IMG/VR virus record: IMGVR_UViG_3300046505_000106
Location: 1 to 22,249 of that record
From: a virus
DNA length: 22,249 nucleotides
Direction: 5' to 3' (one strand)
Shown piece after piece: positions 14,661-22,079 of the stretch (the stretch's first letter is position 1; each line of letters begins with the position of its first letter). The notes beneath the pieces are model-generated. The model had not been told where the DNA came from, did not search any database, and saw only the letters and a list, made by a program, of their open reading frames with translations. The translations under genes were made by a program, and so were the position numbers.

Positions 14661-16852
14661 TATTTTTTCTTGTTCATACCACCCATAATTTTTACTTGCC
14701 TGTCTGCATTCTTATTCAATTGATCTTGGGTCTGTTTTGCAACATCCTGCTGATACACTACATTACCGGCTGTGTCGTTTACCTGTTGCTGTTGCTGTTG
14801 CTGTTGTTGCTGAACCTGTGCCGCCATACGTTTCTGATTGGCTAAACGCTTCTGATATTCTCTCATAGCGTATAAAAGTTCTTCGTTTGTAGCTCTCCCC
14901 AATAAGGTACTTGCCGTTTCTTGATCCAGTAAAGCAAATTGTAAATATGACATAATTGTAGCATCGGTAGTTAACCGTTCATTTGCAGAATCGATTGATC
15001 TGGTAAGAGTAAGCCTTAGGCTTTCTGTATTTGTATCTTTCGAAAGTTTAATTATAATGGCTGCGTCTTCACCTACTGCATCCACTAACTCGACATCATT
15101 ATCTGCATAATACCTTCTCCCAGAGGATATTACACTCTGATAACATCCCCTGAAACAATCCGTCAAAGCCGTATAAAATGGCTCCTGTATGAGAGATCCG
15201 CGCTGAATCATAAGCTGCATTACCCCTACAAGCTGATCCGGATTCCCTGTATCGCCTTTAACCGCTTGGTTAACCCCGGTAACTTCCTCAATAGCTAATT
15301 TAAAACTATCTATAAGATTGGAGAATGCCACCACGGATTCTTTTGGAGTAGAATCATAACGCCCCATGACATTCTGCACTCCCCGACCTTTAGCATTAAT
15401 TCCTATAGGCTCTCCTTTATTAATTTTGGAAATAGCCTCATCTTCAGTAGTAGTCCCAAGTAAATCTTTATCATATACCACACCAGCACCGCCGGAATTA
15501 TTAATCTGGTTCTCCATAACTGAGAGAAACCGGTTAATCATTCGCTGTGGATTTATTACCACATCTACGGGAGAAAGTGTTACGCCATCAAGATAAGACC
15601 ATGTACCCACCTTAAATGGAGGAGCCATGTTAGTCGGCTTATAAAGATCGGGCTCCTGATAGGGAACTATACCCCACTCTAAAGCCACATCTTTTGTAGT
15701 AGGAACCTGAACCACACCTAAGATTTCTTTTGGTACAAAATCACAATATCTCCAAAGGTCCACGTACAATTCTGCAATGTTATTGCCTTTTAGTACCCTT
15801 TTCTGATACTCAGTTAAATTATTATAAGGCACCAAATCTTTCTCGGTATACTGAGGTTTAGTTTCATTTTCTTCTACATAATTTATCCTGTGAAGGATTC
15901 TCTGGCCATACTCATCTACAACATACCCAAAATAATCTACTGTAAGATCCTTCCAATAAGCTGTATAAACAGGGATCTTCCCGGCAGTTGTGAAAATATT
16001 ATTAGTAGCAAAACTCGATCCCGTAATTCTTGAGGCAAAGTTCTCTATGCTCTTTCTTAAGTCGGGGGATATATTCTGATATCGCTCAAAAACTGTAGAG
16101 ACTTCTGCATCTTTATACTTAAAGAAAAATGAGGCATCAGATAAATCTGGGGTCTTGGCTGTACGATCCCACCCAAACTGATCCGGAAGTATCCGCTCAA
16201 TCATCCATTCTCCTGCATATGGATAAGGCTGTGCAATACATATCCCCGCTAAAGATACATCAAGAGCAAAAGGCATCTTGAGGTTTTCAAGTTTATTTAT
16301 ATTCTTGGAATATCTTAAAAGTTTGTTTGCACTTATTACCAGAGTATCCGAGTAAAGGTTATTAAACTTACTCTCTATCTCGGCTTGATCACCGCCGGTA
16401 GGAAAGTTATTATCCTGTATATAATCCTGAAAGCCCGGGAGTTTCTTTCCTACGAAATTATACATTATAAGCTTGGCAAGATTCCTCTCTCTTCGGCTCT
16501 TAGCCATGGGAGAAAGATTAGTCACCTTCATATCAAAAGTCATCCTCTCCGCGTTTCCCCGATATTGTTCAACCATAGGCTGAATATAATTCCTCGTTAC
16601 CTGAAGACGATTCCTATCGTTGTTATTCTCATCCTTAAAGAAAGCCTCAAGGTCCTCCTCCATGACCCATTGACGGTTCATATAGAAATCACGGTTTATC
16701 TCATACCTTCGAAGGTAATCCATCTGAAGATGATTAGATCCTGATCCGACTACCCACCGGGCATACTTAATGTGATAATCTATACCTTTATTTTGTTCGA
16801 GTGTCTCTATTCTGTTGGGCTTCGTTTGCTGGCTTGATAATAAAAATTGCAT
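14660..16852 (-). CDS. Portal protein
   Basis: A 730-residue protein, about the size of crAss-like and other large podoviral portals. The N-terminal region has the usual portal elements: YARWVVGSGSNHLQMDYLRR, NRDFYMNRQW, and the clip-entry segment NRLQVTRNYIQPMVEQYRGN. The core includes MPFALDVSLAGICIAQPYPY and the late helical region MENQINNSGGAGVVYDKDLL and VTGVNQAVKGDTGNPDQLVG. It forms the dodecameric ring through which TerL pumps DNA. The C-terminus is glutamine-rich with ten consecutive Gln at 681-690 and ends in a basic KIMGGMNKKK. It lies after TerL and before the scaffold gene, the standard order. Confidence 0.88.
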   Translation of the reverse strand: MQFLLSSQQTKPNRIETLEQNKGIDYHIKYARWVVGSGSNHLQMDYLRRYEINRDFYMNRQWVMEEDLEAFFKDENNNDRNRLQVTRNYIQPMVEQYRGNAERMTFDMKVTNLSPMAKSRRERNLAKLIMYNFVGKKLPGFQDYIQDNNFPTGGDQAEIESKFNNLYSDTLVISANKLLRYSKNINKLENLKMPFALDVSLAGICIAQPYPYAGEWMIERILPDQFGWDRTAKTPDLSDASFFFKYKDAEVSTVFERYQNISPDLRKSIENFASRITGSSFATNNIFTTAGKIPVYTAYWKDLTVDYFGYVVDEYGQRILHRINYVEENETKPQYTEKDLVPYNNLTEYQKRVLKGNNIAELYVDLWRYCDFVPKEILGVVQVPTTKDVALEWGIVPYQEPDLYKPTNMAPPFKVGTWSYLDGVTLSPVDVVINPQRMINRFLSVMENQINNSGGAGVVYDKDLLGTTTEDEAISKINKGEPIGINAKGRGVQNVMGRYDSTPKESVVAFSNLIDSFKLAIEEVTGVNQAVKGDTGNPDQLVGVMQLMIQRGSLIQEPFYTALTDCFRGCYQSVISSGRRYYADNDVELVDAVGEDAAIIIKLSKDTNTESLRLTLTRSIDSANERLTTDATIMSYLQFALLDQETASTLLGRATNEELLYAMREYQKRLANQKRMAAQVQQQQQQQQQQVNDTAGNVVYQQDVAKQTQDQLNKNADRQVKIMGGMNKKK
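14783..14812 (-). repeat. CAG/CAA trinucleotide run in the portal gene (ten Gln)
   Basis: Ten glutamine codons in a row (mainly alternating CAG and CAA) near the 3' end of the portal gene. The sequence is a short trinucleotide microsatellite that could change length by slippage in steps of one residue without loss of frame. Confidence 0.9.
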
Positions 16853-16876
16853 GGCTATATATTATTGGTAATCAAT

Positions 16877-17482
16877 TTATTGGTCTTTTTTCATTTGCCA
16901 ATCCCTAAGTGCTGTTGATTCGTCCTCCTTAACATCCTCACCTGAAATATTCACTACCGCAAAACCTTCCTCAAGTTTAGCAAGAAGTGAAGAAAGTTCG
17001 CCGGTAATTTTAGCTGAAATGTCTACGTATTTCTTGTAATCTATCTCTGTAGTAGTAGTAGCTTTATCCCCTTCTCCTTTTGTTGTAACCTCTTGAAAAG
17101 CTGTTGGACCCATATCAAGAATAGTCTGATACTGATCGAAGATCTTCTTAACCATTAGGTAACTCTTAAATCTTGCTCCGGGGTCAAATTCCGACATACG
17201 CTTAATAGCGACAGCAGTAGCCGAATCAAACTGAAGAGATAGAAGTCTTTCTTTTTCATTCTTCCCGGGATTGAATCCAGATCGAGCCAAAGCTTCTTTT
17301 ACCCTTTCATAATTATCGTGTTCATCTAAAACCAGTGGACTCGACTGATTTGCATACCACCAGATAAAAATTAGCTGCCGGGATGGAAGATTATCAAACT
17401 GTGGGCACCGCTCAATCTCAGGGAAACGATGCCTATAATCATCTGCTTTTATCCCCCGCGGATCAAATATTGTAATGTTCAT
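16877..17482 (-). CDS. Conserved-context protein between terminase and portal, function unknown
   Basis: A 201-residue mainly helical protein starting MNITIFDPRGIKADDYRHRF. Other visible segments are SRQLIFIWWYANQSSPLVLD, VKEALARSGFNPGKNEKERL and a Thr-rich linker (ATTTTEIDYKKY) before a C-terminal helix (ISAKITGELSSLLAKLEEGF). No enzyme motif or membrane segment is evident. Its location between TerL and the portal, with TAATG overlap to the preceding small gene, suggests a packaging or portal-associated role. A small terminase subunit is one possibility but there is no visible helix-turn-helix. Confidence 0.65.
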   Translation of the reverse strand: MNITIFDPRGIKADDYRHRFPEIERCPQFDNLPSRQLIFIWWYANQSSPLVLDEHDNYERVKEALARSGFNPGKNEKERLLSLQFDSATAVAIKRMSEFDPGARFKSYLMVKKIFDQYQTILDMGPTAFQEVTTKGEGDKATTTTEIDYKKYVDISAKITGELSSLLAKLEEGFAVVNISGEDVKEDESTALRDWQMKKDQ

Positions 17483-17724
17483 TAGTTCTGATCTATTTTA
17501 TCATAATCAATCATCTTATCCCAATCCGGGATATTTGTAGTTCCTTTCTTAGTTGGAATCTCTGCAACGAGTTCTCCATCAATTAAACAATATCCCAATC
17601 CATTCTGTTGACACCATCTCTGGGCTAATGCCCACGAAGGAGCCATTATAAATGGACCACCCCAAGTACACATCTCTCCTGTAAAAGGATCAATAGCTTT
17701 TATTGTTGTGGTATATCTTCTCAT
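17482..17724 (-). CDS. Small protein after TerL, 80 aa
   Basis: An 80-residue protein with a compact alpha/beta pattern: RRYTTTIKAIDPFTGEMCTW, PSWALAQRWCQQNGLGYCLI, DGELVAEIP. The helix followed by a GYC-[LK]-[IV]-DGELVAEIP strand resembles small single-domain phage proteins of unknown function. Three cysteines are present but no metal-binding pattern. It is coupled by TAATG overlaps at both ends, to TerL upstream and the 201-aa gene downstream, so all three are probably made in step. Confidence 0.65.
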   Translation of the reverse strand: MRRYTTTIKAIDPFTGEMCTWGGPFIMAPSWALAQRWCQQNGLGYCLIDGELVAEIPTKKGTTNIPDWDKMIDYDKIDQN

Positions 17725-20018
17725 TATGGATTACTTAAATTATCAAAATTCTGTAATGCTGGTAATTCTCCATCAGCATATGTCTCGTATATAGGAACCT
17801 TTACTGGTTGCCTGACCACCGTGTAATCCGGAAGCCTGACAAGTCTGTGCTTAACAGCAAACCTATTTGGTACAGCTAACTTTCTAGTCGGATACAAATG
17901 CATATGAGATTGTCTGCATATGTAGGCGTAAGTTATTGCATATAAAACGTCTGTAAAATGCATACTGACATTCATCGGCTTCCATGTTTCCTTACCGGCT
18001 TTAGTCCTATCCTGTACAAAAGTTGATAATTGAATAAATATATCATCGATGTACATACGATCATGGTAAGTCCTGATCAGCTCTGTCATGTAATCTATAA
18101 TAGCATCCGACCTGCTTCCTTTATTATCAATTCCAATTAGCCTAGTTCCCCCCGCTACTTTTGGAGGAAGCTGAGAAGTAAATACCAAAGATGAGAAAAA
18201 TCCTTTTAGTTCTTTATAGTCAGTATAATTAGTTCCAATGTTGGCTTCAACCAATTCTTTTATACCCATATTTATTCCCGGAGCTGTATTATAATAAAGC
18301 CCTAAAAGCACACTCTGAAGAAAACAATACTTATGGTCATGTTGTTTTCTAAAATTTAAAATAGCCGGAATTGTTTTTTCATACTCGTCCCAGATTGCAC
18401 TGGCAAATTTTGAATGACCTGATTCCACAGCTATCGGGTCCGTACCCTGATAATATCTATTCTCCCAACCGTCTTCGGGTTTTCTGAATATACGTACTGA
18501 AGCTTTTTTTAAATCATCCGAATCATCTAAAGCAATAAATCTGGCTCCGATTAATTTATATGGGAGATCATTCTCCTGTGGCATTGGATACATCTCATCA
18601 AATATTGGCTCAAAATAACCATACACCGGCTGCTGTTTTGGGGGAAGAGCTCTGCACCTATCTATACCACCCTCTATTATCTCTCTGGAAACCAGAGTAC
18701 TAGCGGTGGTAAGAAACATATCCTTGAAAGTTGAAGGATAATGCATATGAAACTGAGTCTTCGAAGTCTCAAGATCTATATCCTCTTTCATAGCTCTGGC
18801 ACCATAGTACCAAGCTTTTTCCTTCTCATATTCAATCTTATCAAAACGACAGTGCCAGCTGAAAAATAGTGGAACGAAACCATTATCATATTGCTTGGAT
18901 TCCCAAAGCCCTAAGATCCGGTACCACTCTTTTTCATATTCACCTTTACCTTTATCCATTGCCCCTCCGGTCCCCCACATGATAAGCTGACGCTTAAGTT
19001 CATAAGCACCAGTCTTAGGATTATTCCAGAACATCGTAGGACGGGCCTCATTAAGCATGGCTCCAAGTATCCCTATGTTTCCAATTTCATCTATAAGAGC
19101 CAGCTGTGGAGATCCCCCGTTGATAGCGGTCTTTTTTGGAGCTACTACATCAAGTCTACTGTTTGGATAACCCTTAGCACCTTTAGCTGCTTTATCCGAA
19201 AGCCAGAATCTAGTTCCGGAATCACTTTTTACCTTAGGCATCATCCACCGGGGGATGGCTCCAAATGGATATTTTATCTTATCGTTAAATATTTCTTCAC
19301 CGGTATCTTTATCTTCGGTAACAAATTTTATATAGTAGTTTGGCTGAAAGATCATCTTCTTTAAAGCCAGAAGACCCATGATCGAGGTCCACCCGATCTG
19401 ACGGCCTTTACCACCTATCACATTATACCCACAGTCAAACAGATAGCAAACTACAGCGTGGTGTTCCCTAGCCCGATACTTAACCAAACCTGAGGAAATA
19501 TCCCCCTCTTTTAATTCTCCATATTTGTTTACAAAGTAAAGACTGTTCTCATCACACCTGTCGTATTCGCGCTGTTTATAAGCTCTCTTGGCATCATCCG
19601 TATGGTAAGAGGTAATATTATCGTCTTCCTGTAACCACCTATAAGCCTGAACTTTATAATATTCAAATTTCTTATACCCGGATTTATTAGGAAAATAACC
19701 ATAAGTTATGCTGTTGATCCAACTAACAAAATCCTGTGTATGCTTTAATAAACTATCCGGCAACCAATCAGCTTTAGTAATATTAGCCCTTATCATGTGA
19801 TAATTGCCTGAATCATTAAAGGGGTCCATCATTTCAGACCACCTTTTCTCAATTTTAATATCTATTGAACTACCCGGCTTTCTTCCAACTGATTCTGTTT
19901 TAATAAGTCCTTCCTTAATCAGGATTTGAATTTTGTCCTCCTGAAGAACCCCCTTTTTATATTGCTGGAGTAAATAATTTAAATATCGTTGACGCGATAC
20001 AGCGGGATCAATTGCCAT
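17724..20018 (-). CDS. terL: Terminase large subunit (packaging ATPase and nuclease)
   Basis: A 764-residue TerL from the ATG at 20018. The ATPase has a deviant Walker A, KGRQIGWTS (residues 204-212), a Walker B LALIDE (306-311) and a coupling motif WGTGG (348-352). The RNase H-like nuclease has Asp527 in QGTDP, a candidate Glu591 in VEANIG and Asp690 in HFTDVLYAITYAY. TerL drives DNA into the procapsid through the portal and cuts concatemers. The frame is open 13 codons further upstream, but that extension lies inside the preceding HNH gene; the ATG chosen overlaps the HNH end by only 11 bases, starts MAIDPAVSRQ and follows AAAGAAGAATTTT. Walker A has Trp where many terminases have Lys. Confidence 0.93.
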   Translation of the reverse strand: MAIDPAVSRQRYLNYLLQQYKKGVLQEDKIQILIKEGLIKTESVGRKPGSSIDIKIEKRWSEMMDPFNDSGNYHMIRANITKADWLPDSLLKHTQDFVSWINSITYGYFPNKSGYKKFEYYKVQAYRWLQEDDNITSYHTDDAKRAYKQREYDRCDENSLYFVNKYGELKEGDISSGLVKYRAREHHAVVCYLFDCGYNVIGGKGRQIGWTSIMGLLALKKMIFQPNYYIKFVTEDKDTGEEIFNDKIKYPFGAIPRWMMPKVKSDSGTRFWLSDKAAKGAKGYPNSRLDVVAPKKTAINGGSPQLALIDEIGNIGILGAMLNEARPTMFWNNPKTGAYELKRQLIMWGTGGAMDKGKGEYEKEWYRILGLWESKQYDNGFVPLFFSWHCRFDKIEYEKEKAWYYGARAMKEDIDLETSKTQFHMHYPSTFKDMFLTTASTLVSREIIEGGIDRCRALPPKQQPVYGYFEPIFDEMYPMPQENDLPYKLIGARFIALDDSDDLKKASVRIFRKPEDGWENRYYQGTDPIAVESGHSKFASAIWDEYEKTIPAILNFRKQHDHKYCFLQSVLLGLYYNTAPGINMGIKELVEANIGTNYTDYKELKGFFSSLVFTSQLPPKVAGGTRLIGIDNKGSRSDAIIDYMTELIRTYHDRMYIDDIFIQLSTFVQDRTKAGKETWKPMNVSMHFTDVLYAITYAYICRQSHMHLYPTRKLAVPNRFAVKHRLVRLPDYTVVRQPVKVPIYETYADGELPALQNFDNLSNP

Positions 20019-20481
20019 AAAATTCTTCTTTAAAGTTAAGATTAGCAAATTCCCCAAAGTATTTTATAGCGGCTCTATCATAAGCTCTAGCAGCATCTTC
20101 CTCTGTTTTAAAGGTGCCTAAATAAATTAATTTCTTATCTACAGTAATCCTAGCTCTAATATACTTACTGCTATATCCGACTCCTAAATAAAGGACTCTA
20201 CCACTTGGTGTACGATTGGTATTGTTTTGTGTATGGGTACAATTTCTTAAATTCTCCTCAAGATTATTTAAACCGTTGTGATCCTGATGATCACATTCCA
20301 TATTTTCGGGGGTACCCATAATTAATCTGTGCATAAAAACAGATCTTCTATTACCTACATATGTTTTTGCATAATAAGTATGTTTACTCTTAACAGCATA
20401 CCATACAAAAGTATTAAGCCAATCATAGTTTTTATCATCGACTTGAACAGATTGTCCTTGAGTTAATGGTATGAGTTTCAT
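20008..20481 (-). CDS. HNH homing endonuclease with AP2 DNA-binding domain
   Basis: About 157 residues. The HNH core contains CDHQDHNGLNNLEENLRNCT followed by HTQN, and an AP2 domain follows (YLGVGYSSKYIRARITVDKK, YLGTFKTEEDAARAYDRAA, GEFANLNF). Two ATG codons are possible, 20487 and 20481. I prefer 20481: it aligns with the start of the other HNH protein (MKLIPLTQG against MQLIELTQG), overlaps the upstream stop as ATGA, and lies nine bases after an AGGAGGA. The end runs 11 bases into terL, so the insertion sits exactly at the terminase start. It is a mobile gene and paralogue of 11520-11999. Confidence 0.9.
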   Translation of the reverse strand: MKLIPLTQGQSVQVDDKNYDWLNTFVWYAVKSKHTYYAKTYVGNRRSVFMHRLIMGTPENMECDHQDHNGLNNLEENLRNCTHTQNNTNRTPSGRVLYLGVGYSSKYIRARITVDKKLIYLGTFKTEEDAARAYDRAAIKYFGEFANLNFKEEFYGN

Positions 20482-20810
20482 TGGCATATATCCTCCTGTA
20501 ATAAGCCAATACCATTGTCACAAAAATAACAACTGTTTGGTGATAGGTCAAAATACCCATCATAATGCCCTAAAGTAGTACCACGATAGATCCTGTAGAC
20601 CTCGGCCCCCTCGATAGGCAACCATTCAAAACTTATAGAGTTTTCCTTATTAGGTGCATAGACCTGAAGGATATGAGAAGGAATACTTTCTTTATCTGCT
20701 AAAGCTGTTATAACGTAGTAGTAGAGCCCTTTTCGTAACTCTCCATCTGGGTATATAACTAAAGATTCTGGTATAAGCACGGGGCTCCCGGGTGTAACTT
20801 CATTGATCAT
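20478..20810 (-). CDS. Small FN3-like protein encoded ahead of the terminase
   Basis: A 110-residue protein with the strand pattern of a fibronectin type III domain: LRKGLYYYVITALADKES, ILQVYAPNKENSISFEWLPI, EGAEVYRIYRGTTLGHYDGY. The W-x-P-x-x-GA-x-x-YRIYRGTT segment is typical of FN3 strands C to C'. There is no signal peptide and no other domain. Free-standing Ig-like or FN3 domains in phages are usually weak glycan-binding decorations of capsid or tail; presence here, as first gene of the packaging operon, is unusual. Residues SCYFCDNG contain a CxxC pair near the end. Fold is inferred from sequence pattern only. Confidence 0.7.
   Translation of the reverse strand: MINEVTPGSPVLIPESLVIYPDGELRKGLYYYVITALADKESIPSHILQVYAPNKENSISFEWLPIEGAEVYRIYRGTTLGHYDGYFDLSPNSCYFCDNGIGLLQEDICQ
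20491..20497 (-). promoter_or_regulatory. Strong Shine-Dalgarno sequence before the HNH-AP2 gene
   Basis: AGGAGGA on the minus strand, nine bases before the ATG at 20481 and three before the ATG at 20487. Starts of the virion genes nearby have A/T-rich leaders and no such element, so this site stands out and favours the 20481 start. Confidence 0.55.
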
Positions 20811-20815
20811 AGGTA

Positions 20816-20852
20816 CAAATATACAAATTTATAAGAATAAAAACGTAAAAAA
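20816..20852 (-). promoter_or_regulatory. Promoter for the terminase-portal operon
   Basis: On the minus strand: TTTTTTAC (20852-20845), 21 bases, TATATTTG (20823-20816), matching TAnnTTTG. A second match, TAAATTTG, lies at 20831-20824. The ATG of the FN3-like gene is at 20810, only five bases after the nearer box, so a transcript from it would have little or no leader. The boxes and spacing equal those before the scaffold gene. Confidence 0.55.
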
Positions 20853-20871
20853 TTTGTATATTTTTACAAAT
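20846..20871 (-). terminator. AT-rich hairpin with T tract, possible terminator before the terminase operon
   Basis: ATTTGTA (20852-20858) and TACAAAT (20865-20871) form a perfect 7-bp stem with a six-base loop, 12 bases after the stop of the 93-aa gene. On the minus strand it runs straight into TTTTTT. The stem has few GC pairs, so strength is uncertain, and its T tract doubles as the upstream box of the next promoter. Confidence 0.4.
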
Positions 20872-20883
20872 AAAGCTATTATA

Positions 20884-21165
20884 CTAGATAGATTTTAACC
20901 TCTTGGATTCTTTAATCTCAATCTTGGTTTCCATGATTCTGATCTTCCTGTCCATAGCTTCAAGTAAAGTAATAACTTTCTTAAGTTTGCCCCGGGCTTC
21001 CCTGACAGCCTTAATATTTTTTGGGTAAAGCTGAACGTAGTTTAAGGCTTCGGGAAGAGTTGATCTCTCTCCATAGGCTACGTCTTCAGGTCTTTCGTTT
21101 CCTATGCAGATATCAACAATTATGTCAAGATCCTGAAGAAGATCATCTGGAAGTATTTTACGCAT
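20884..21165 (-). CDS. Small helical protein, 93 aa
   Basis: A 93-residue charged, almost fully helical protein. The C-terminal half (NIKAVREARGKLKKVITLLE, AMDRKIRIMETKIEIKESKR) looks like a basic coiled coil; the N-terminus is acidic (LLQDLDIIVDICIGNERPED). No family is recognised. It directly abuts the stop of the upstream gene (TAG then ATG) and is the last gene before a terminator-like hairpin. A small terminase subunit, which is often a helical oligomer encoded near terL, is possible but not supported by a specific motif. Confidence 0.6.
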   Translation of the reverse strand: MRKILPDDLLQDLDIIVDICIGNERPEDVAYGERSTLPEALNYVQLYPKNIKAVREARGKLKKVITLLEAMDRKIRIMETKIEIKESKRLKSI

Positions 21166-21390
21166 CTACCATAATTTTATATCAGAGTGTTTAAAATCAA
21201 ACAATTTCTTGGTTTTAACTAAATCATATTGTCCGGTTACTAAAAGCACCTCTGTAACCCCAGCAGATTTGTTCTCTTCTATACATTCACAATCTATAAT
21301 TTCAAATTTATTTCTTCTATACTTAGCATATAAATGACTATTATCTCCATTTAAATCGGCCATAGAAAAAACTGCAGTTCCGTGTATCAT
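21166..21390 (-). CDS. Small hypothetical protein, 74 aa
   Basis: A 74-residue protein with a beta-rich pattern (HGTAVFSMADLNGDNSHLYA, AGVTEVLLVTGQYDLVKTKK). I do not recognise it. No membrane segment or catalytic motif is visible. It is closely packed, five bases after the ribbon-helix-helix gene and abutting the next gene, so it belongs to the same transcription unit. Codon structure and spacing support a real gene. Confidence 0.6.
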   Translation of the reverse strand: MIHGTAVFSMADLNGDNSHLYAKYRRNKFEIIDCECIEENKSAGVTEVLLVTGQYDLVKTKKLFDFKHSDIKLW

Positions 21391-21395
21391 AGTCT

Positions 21396-21839
21396 TTAAT
21401 TATTTTCAAGTAAAGGAAAATATTTCTCAAGGGTTTTGTCATAATCACGTCCAGCCCGGCTGGCTCTTAAAGCGTGGAGAACATCCATAGGATTAATCCC
21501 GGCCTTTCTTAATCTTTCTACAGCACCGGCTCCTGAACGGATATCGGGTCTGAGCCTTCTTGCTGACATGAGAGAAAATGCTTCCTGAATCTCAGGATCT
21601 GACTTAGACTTAAGTTCATCCACATTGGATGGAAGGATTATACCCCTAAAGTCTTTCTGCTCTACCTCAGGAATGCTAGGAATAATATCTATAGTCTTTA
21701 CTTTCTCCCAAGGAAATAACCACTGATGAAGAGCCACGGATAATGCCTGAGACATATTATATTCACCCCCTTCAAGCTTTTTATCCAAAGCCTCTTTTAA
21801 CCTAACCGGAATAGTTCCATAAATTCGTATACCTTCCAT
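21396..21839 (-). CDS. Ribbon-helix-helix-like DNA-binding protein
   Basis: A 147-residue protein. Residues 2-43 have the pattern of a ribbon-helix-helix domain: a short strand GIRIYGTIPVRL, a helix KEALDKKLEGG, then NMSQALSVALHQWL as second helix. Such domains bind DNA as dimers and are used in phage repressors and some small terminase proteins. The rest is helical and basic (SARRLRPDIRSGAGAVERLR, GINPMDVLHALRASRAG). It is in the unit just upstream of the terminase operon, so it may be a late-gene regulator, acting at dyads near the promoters here, or the small terminase. Neither can be decided from sequence. Confidence 0.6.
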   Translation of the reverse strand: MEGIRIYGTIPVRLKEALDKKLEGGEYNMSQALSVALHQWLFPWEKVKTIDIIPSIPEVEQKDFRGIILPSNVDELKSKSDPEIQEAFSLMSARRLRPDIRSGAGAVERLRKAGINPMDVLHALRASRAGRDYDKTLEKYFPLLENN

Positions 21840-21842
21840 GAT

Positions 21843-22079
21843 TTATACTTTATTTTTTATCTCTAAATACCCACCCTGTTTACACCTATTCACCCTTGTT
21901 TTATAATCCGATTCAATGATAATAGTTTCGTAATTAATGGTTCCAGTACCTGTTCTAAAATAGATAACATTTATTAAAAAATTATCTTTCTTATCCGGTA
22001 TAAACCAAACTGAAAGTTGTTTATTATTACTCATTTTTATTAATACAGGATCTCCATTAAACTTTAAAATATTTTCCAT
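21843..22079 (-). CDS. Small hypothetical protein, 78 aa
   Basis: A 78-residue beta-rich basic protein (ILKFNGDPVLIKMSNNKQLS, FLINVIYFRTGTGTINYETI). It is not recognised. It is the first gene after the promoter at 22101-22137, with a leader of about 20 bases, and is followed after three bases by the ribbon-helix-helix gene. No membrane or enzyme motif is seen. Confidence 0.6.
   Translation of the reverse strand: MENILKFNGDPVLIKMSNNKQLSVWFIPDKKDNFLINVIYFRTGTGTINYETIIIESDYKTRVNRCKQGGYLEIKNKV

Noticed and set aside
14783-14812. CRISPR-like or regulatory repeat
   Set aside because: It is a trinucleotide run in frame with the portal gene, without spacers.
16385-16744. Plus-strand frame of 119 codons opposite the portal gene
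   Set aside because: Antisense to well-conserved portal elements; hydrophobic and basic composition is typical of a shadow frame.
20019-20057. Longer terL reading from 20057
   Set aside because: The extra 13 codons are the 3' part of the HNH-AP2 gene; the ATG at 20018 has a better leader and terminase-like start.
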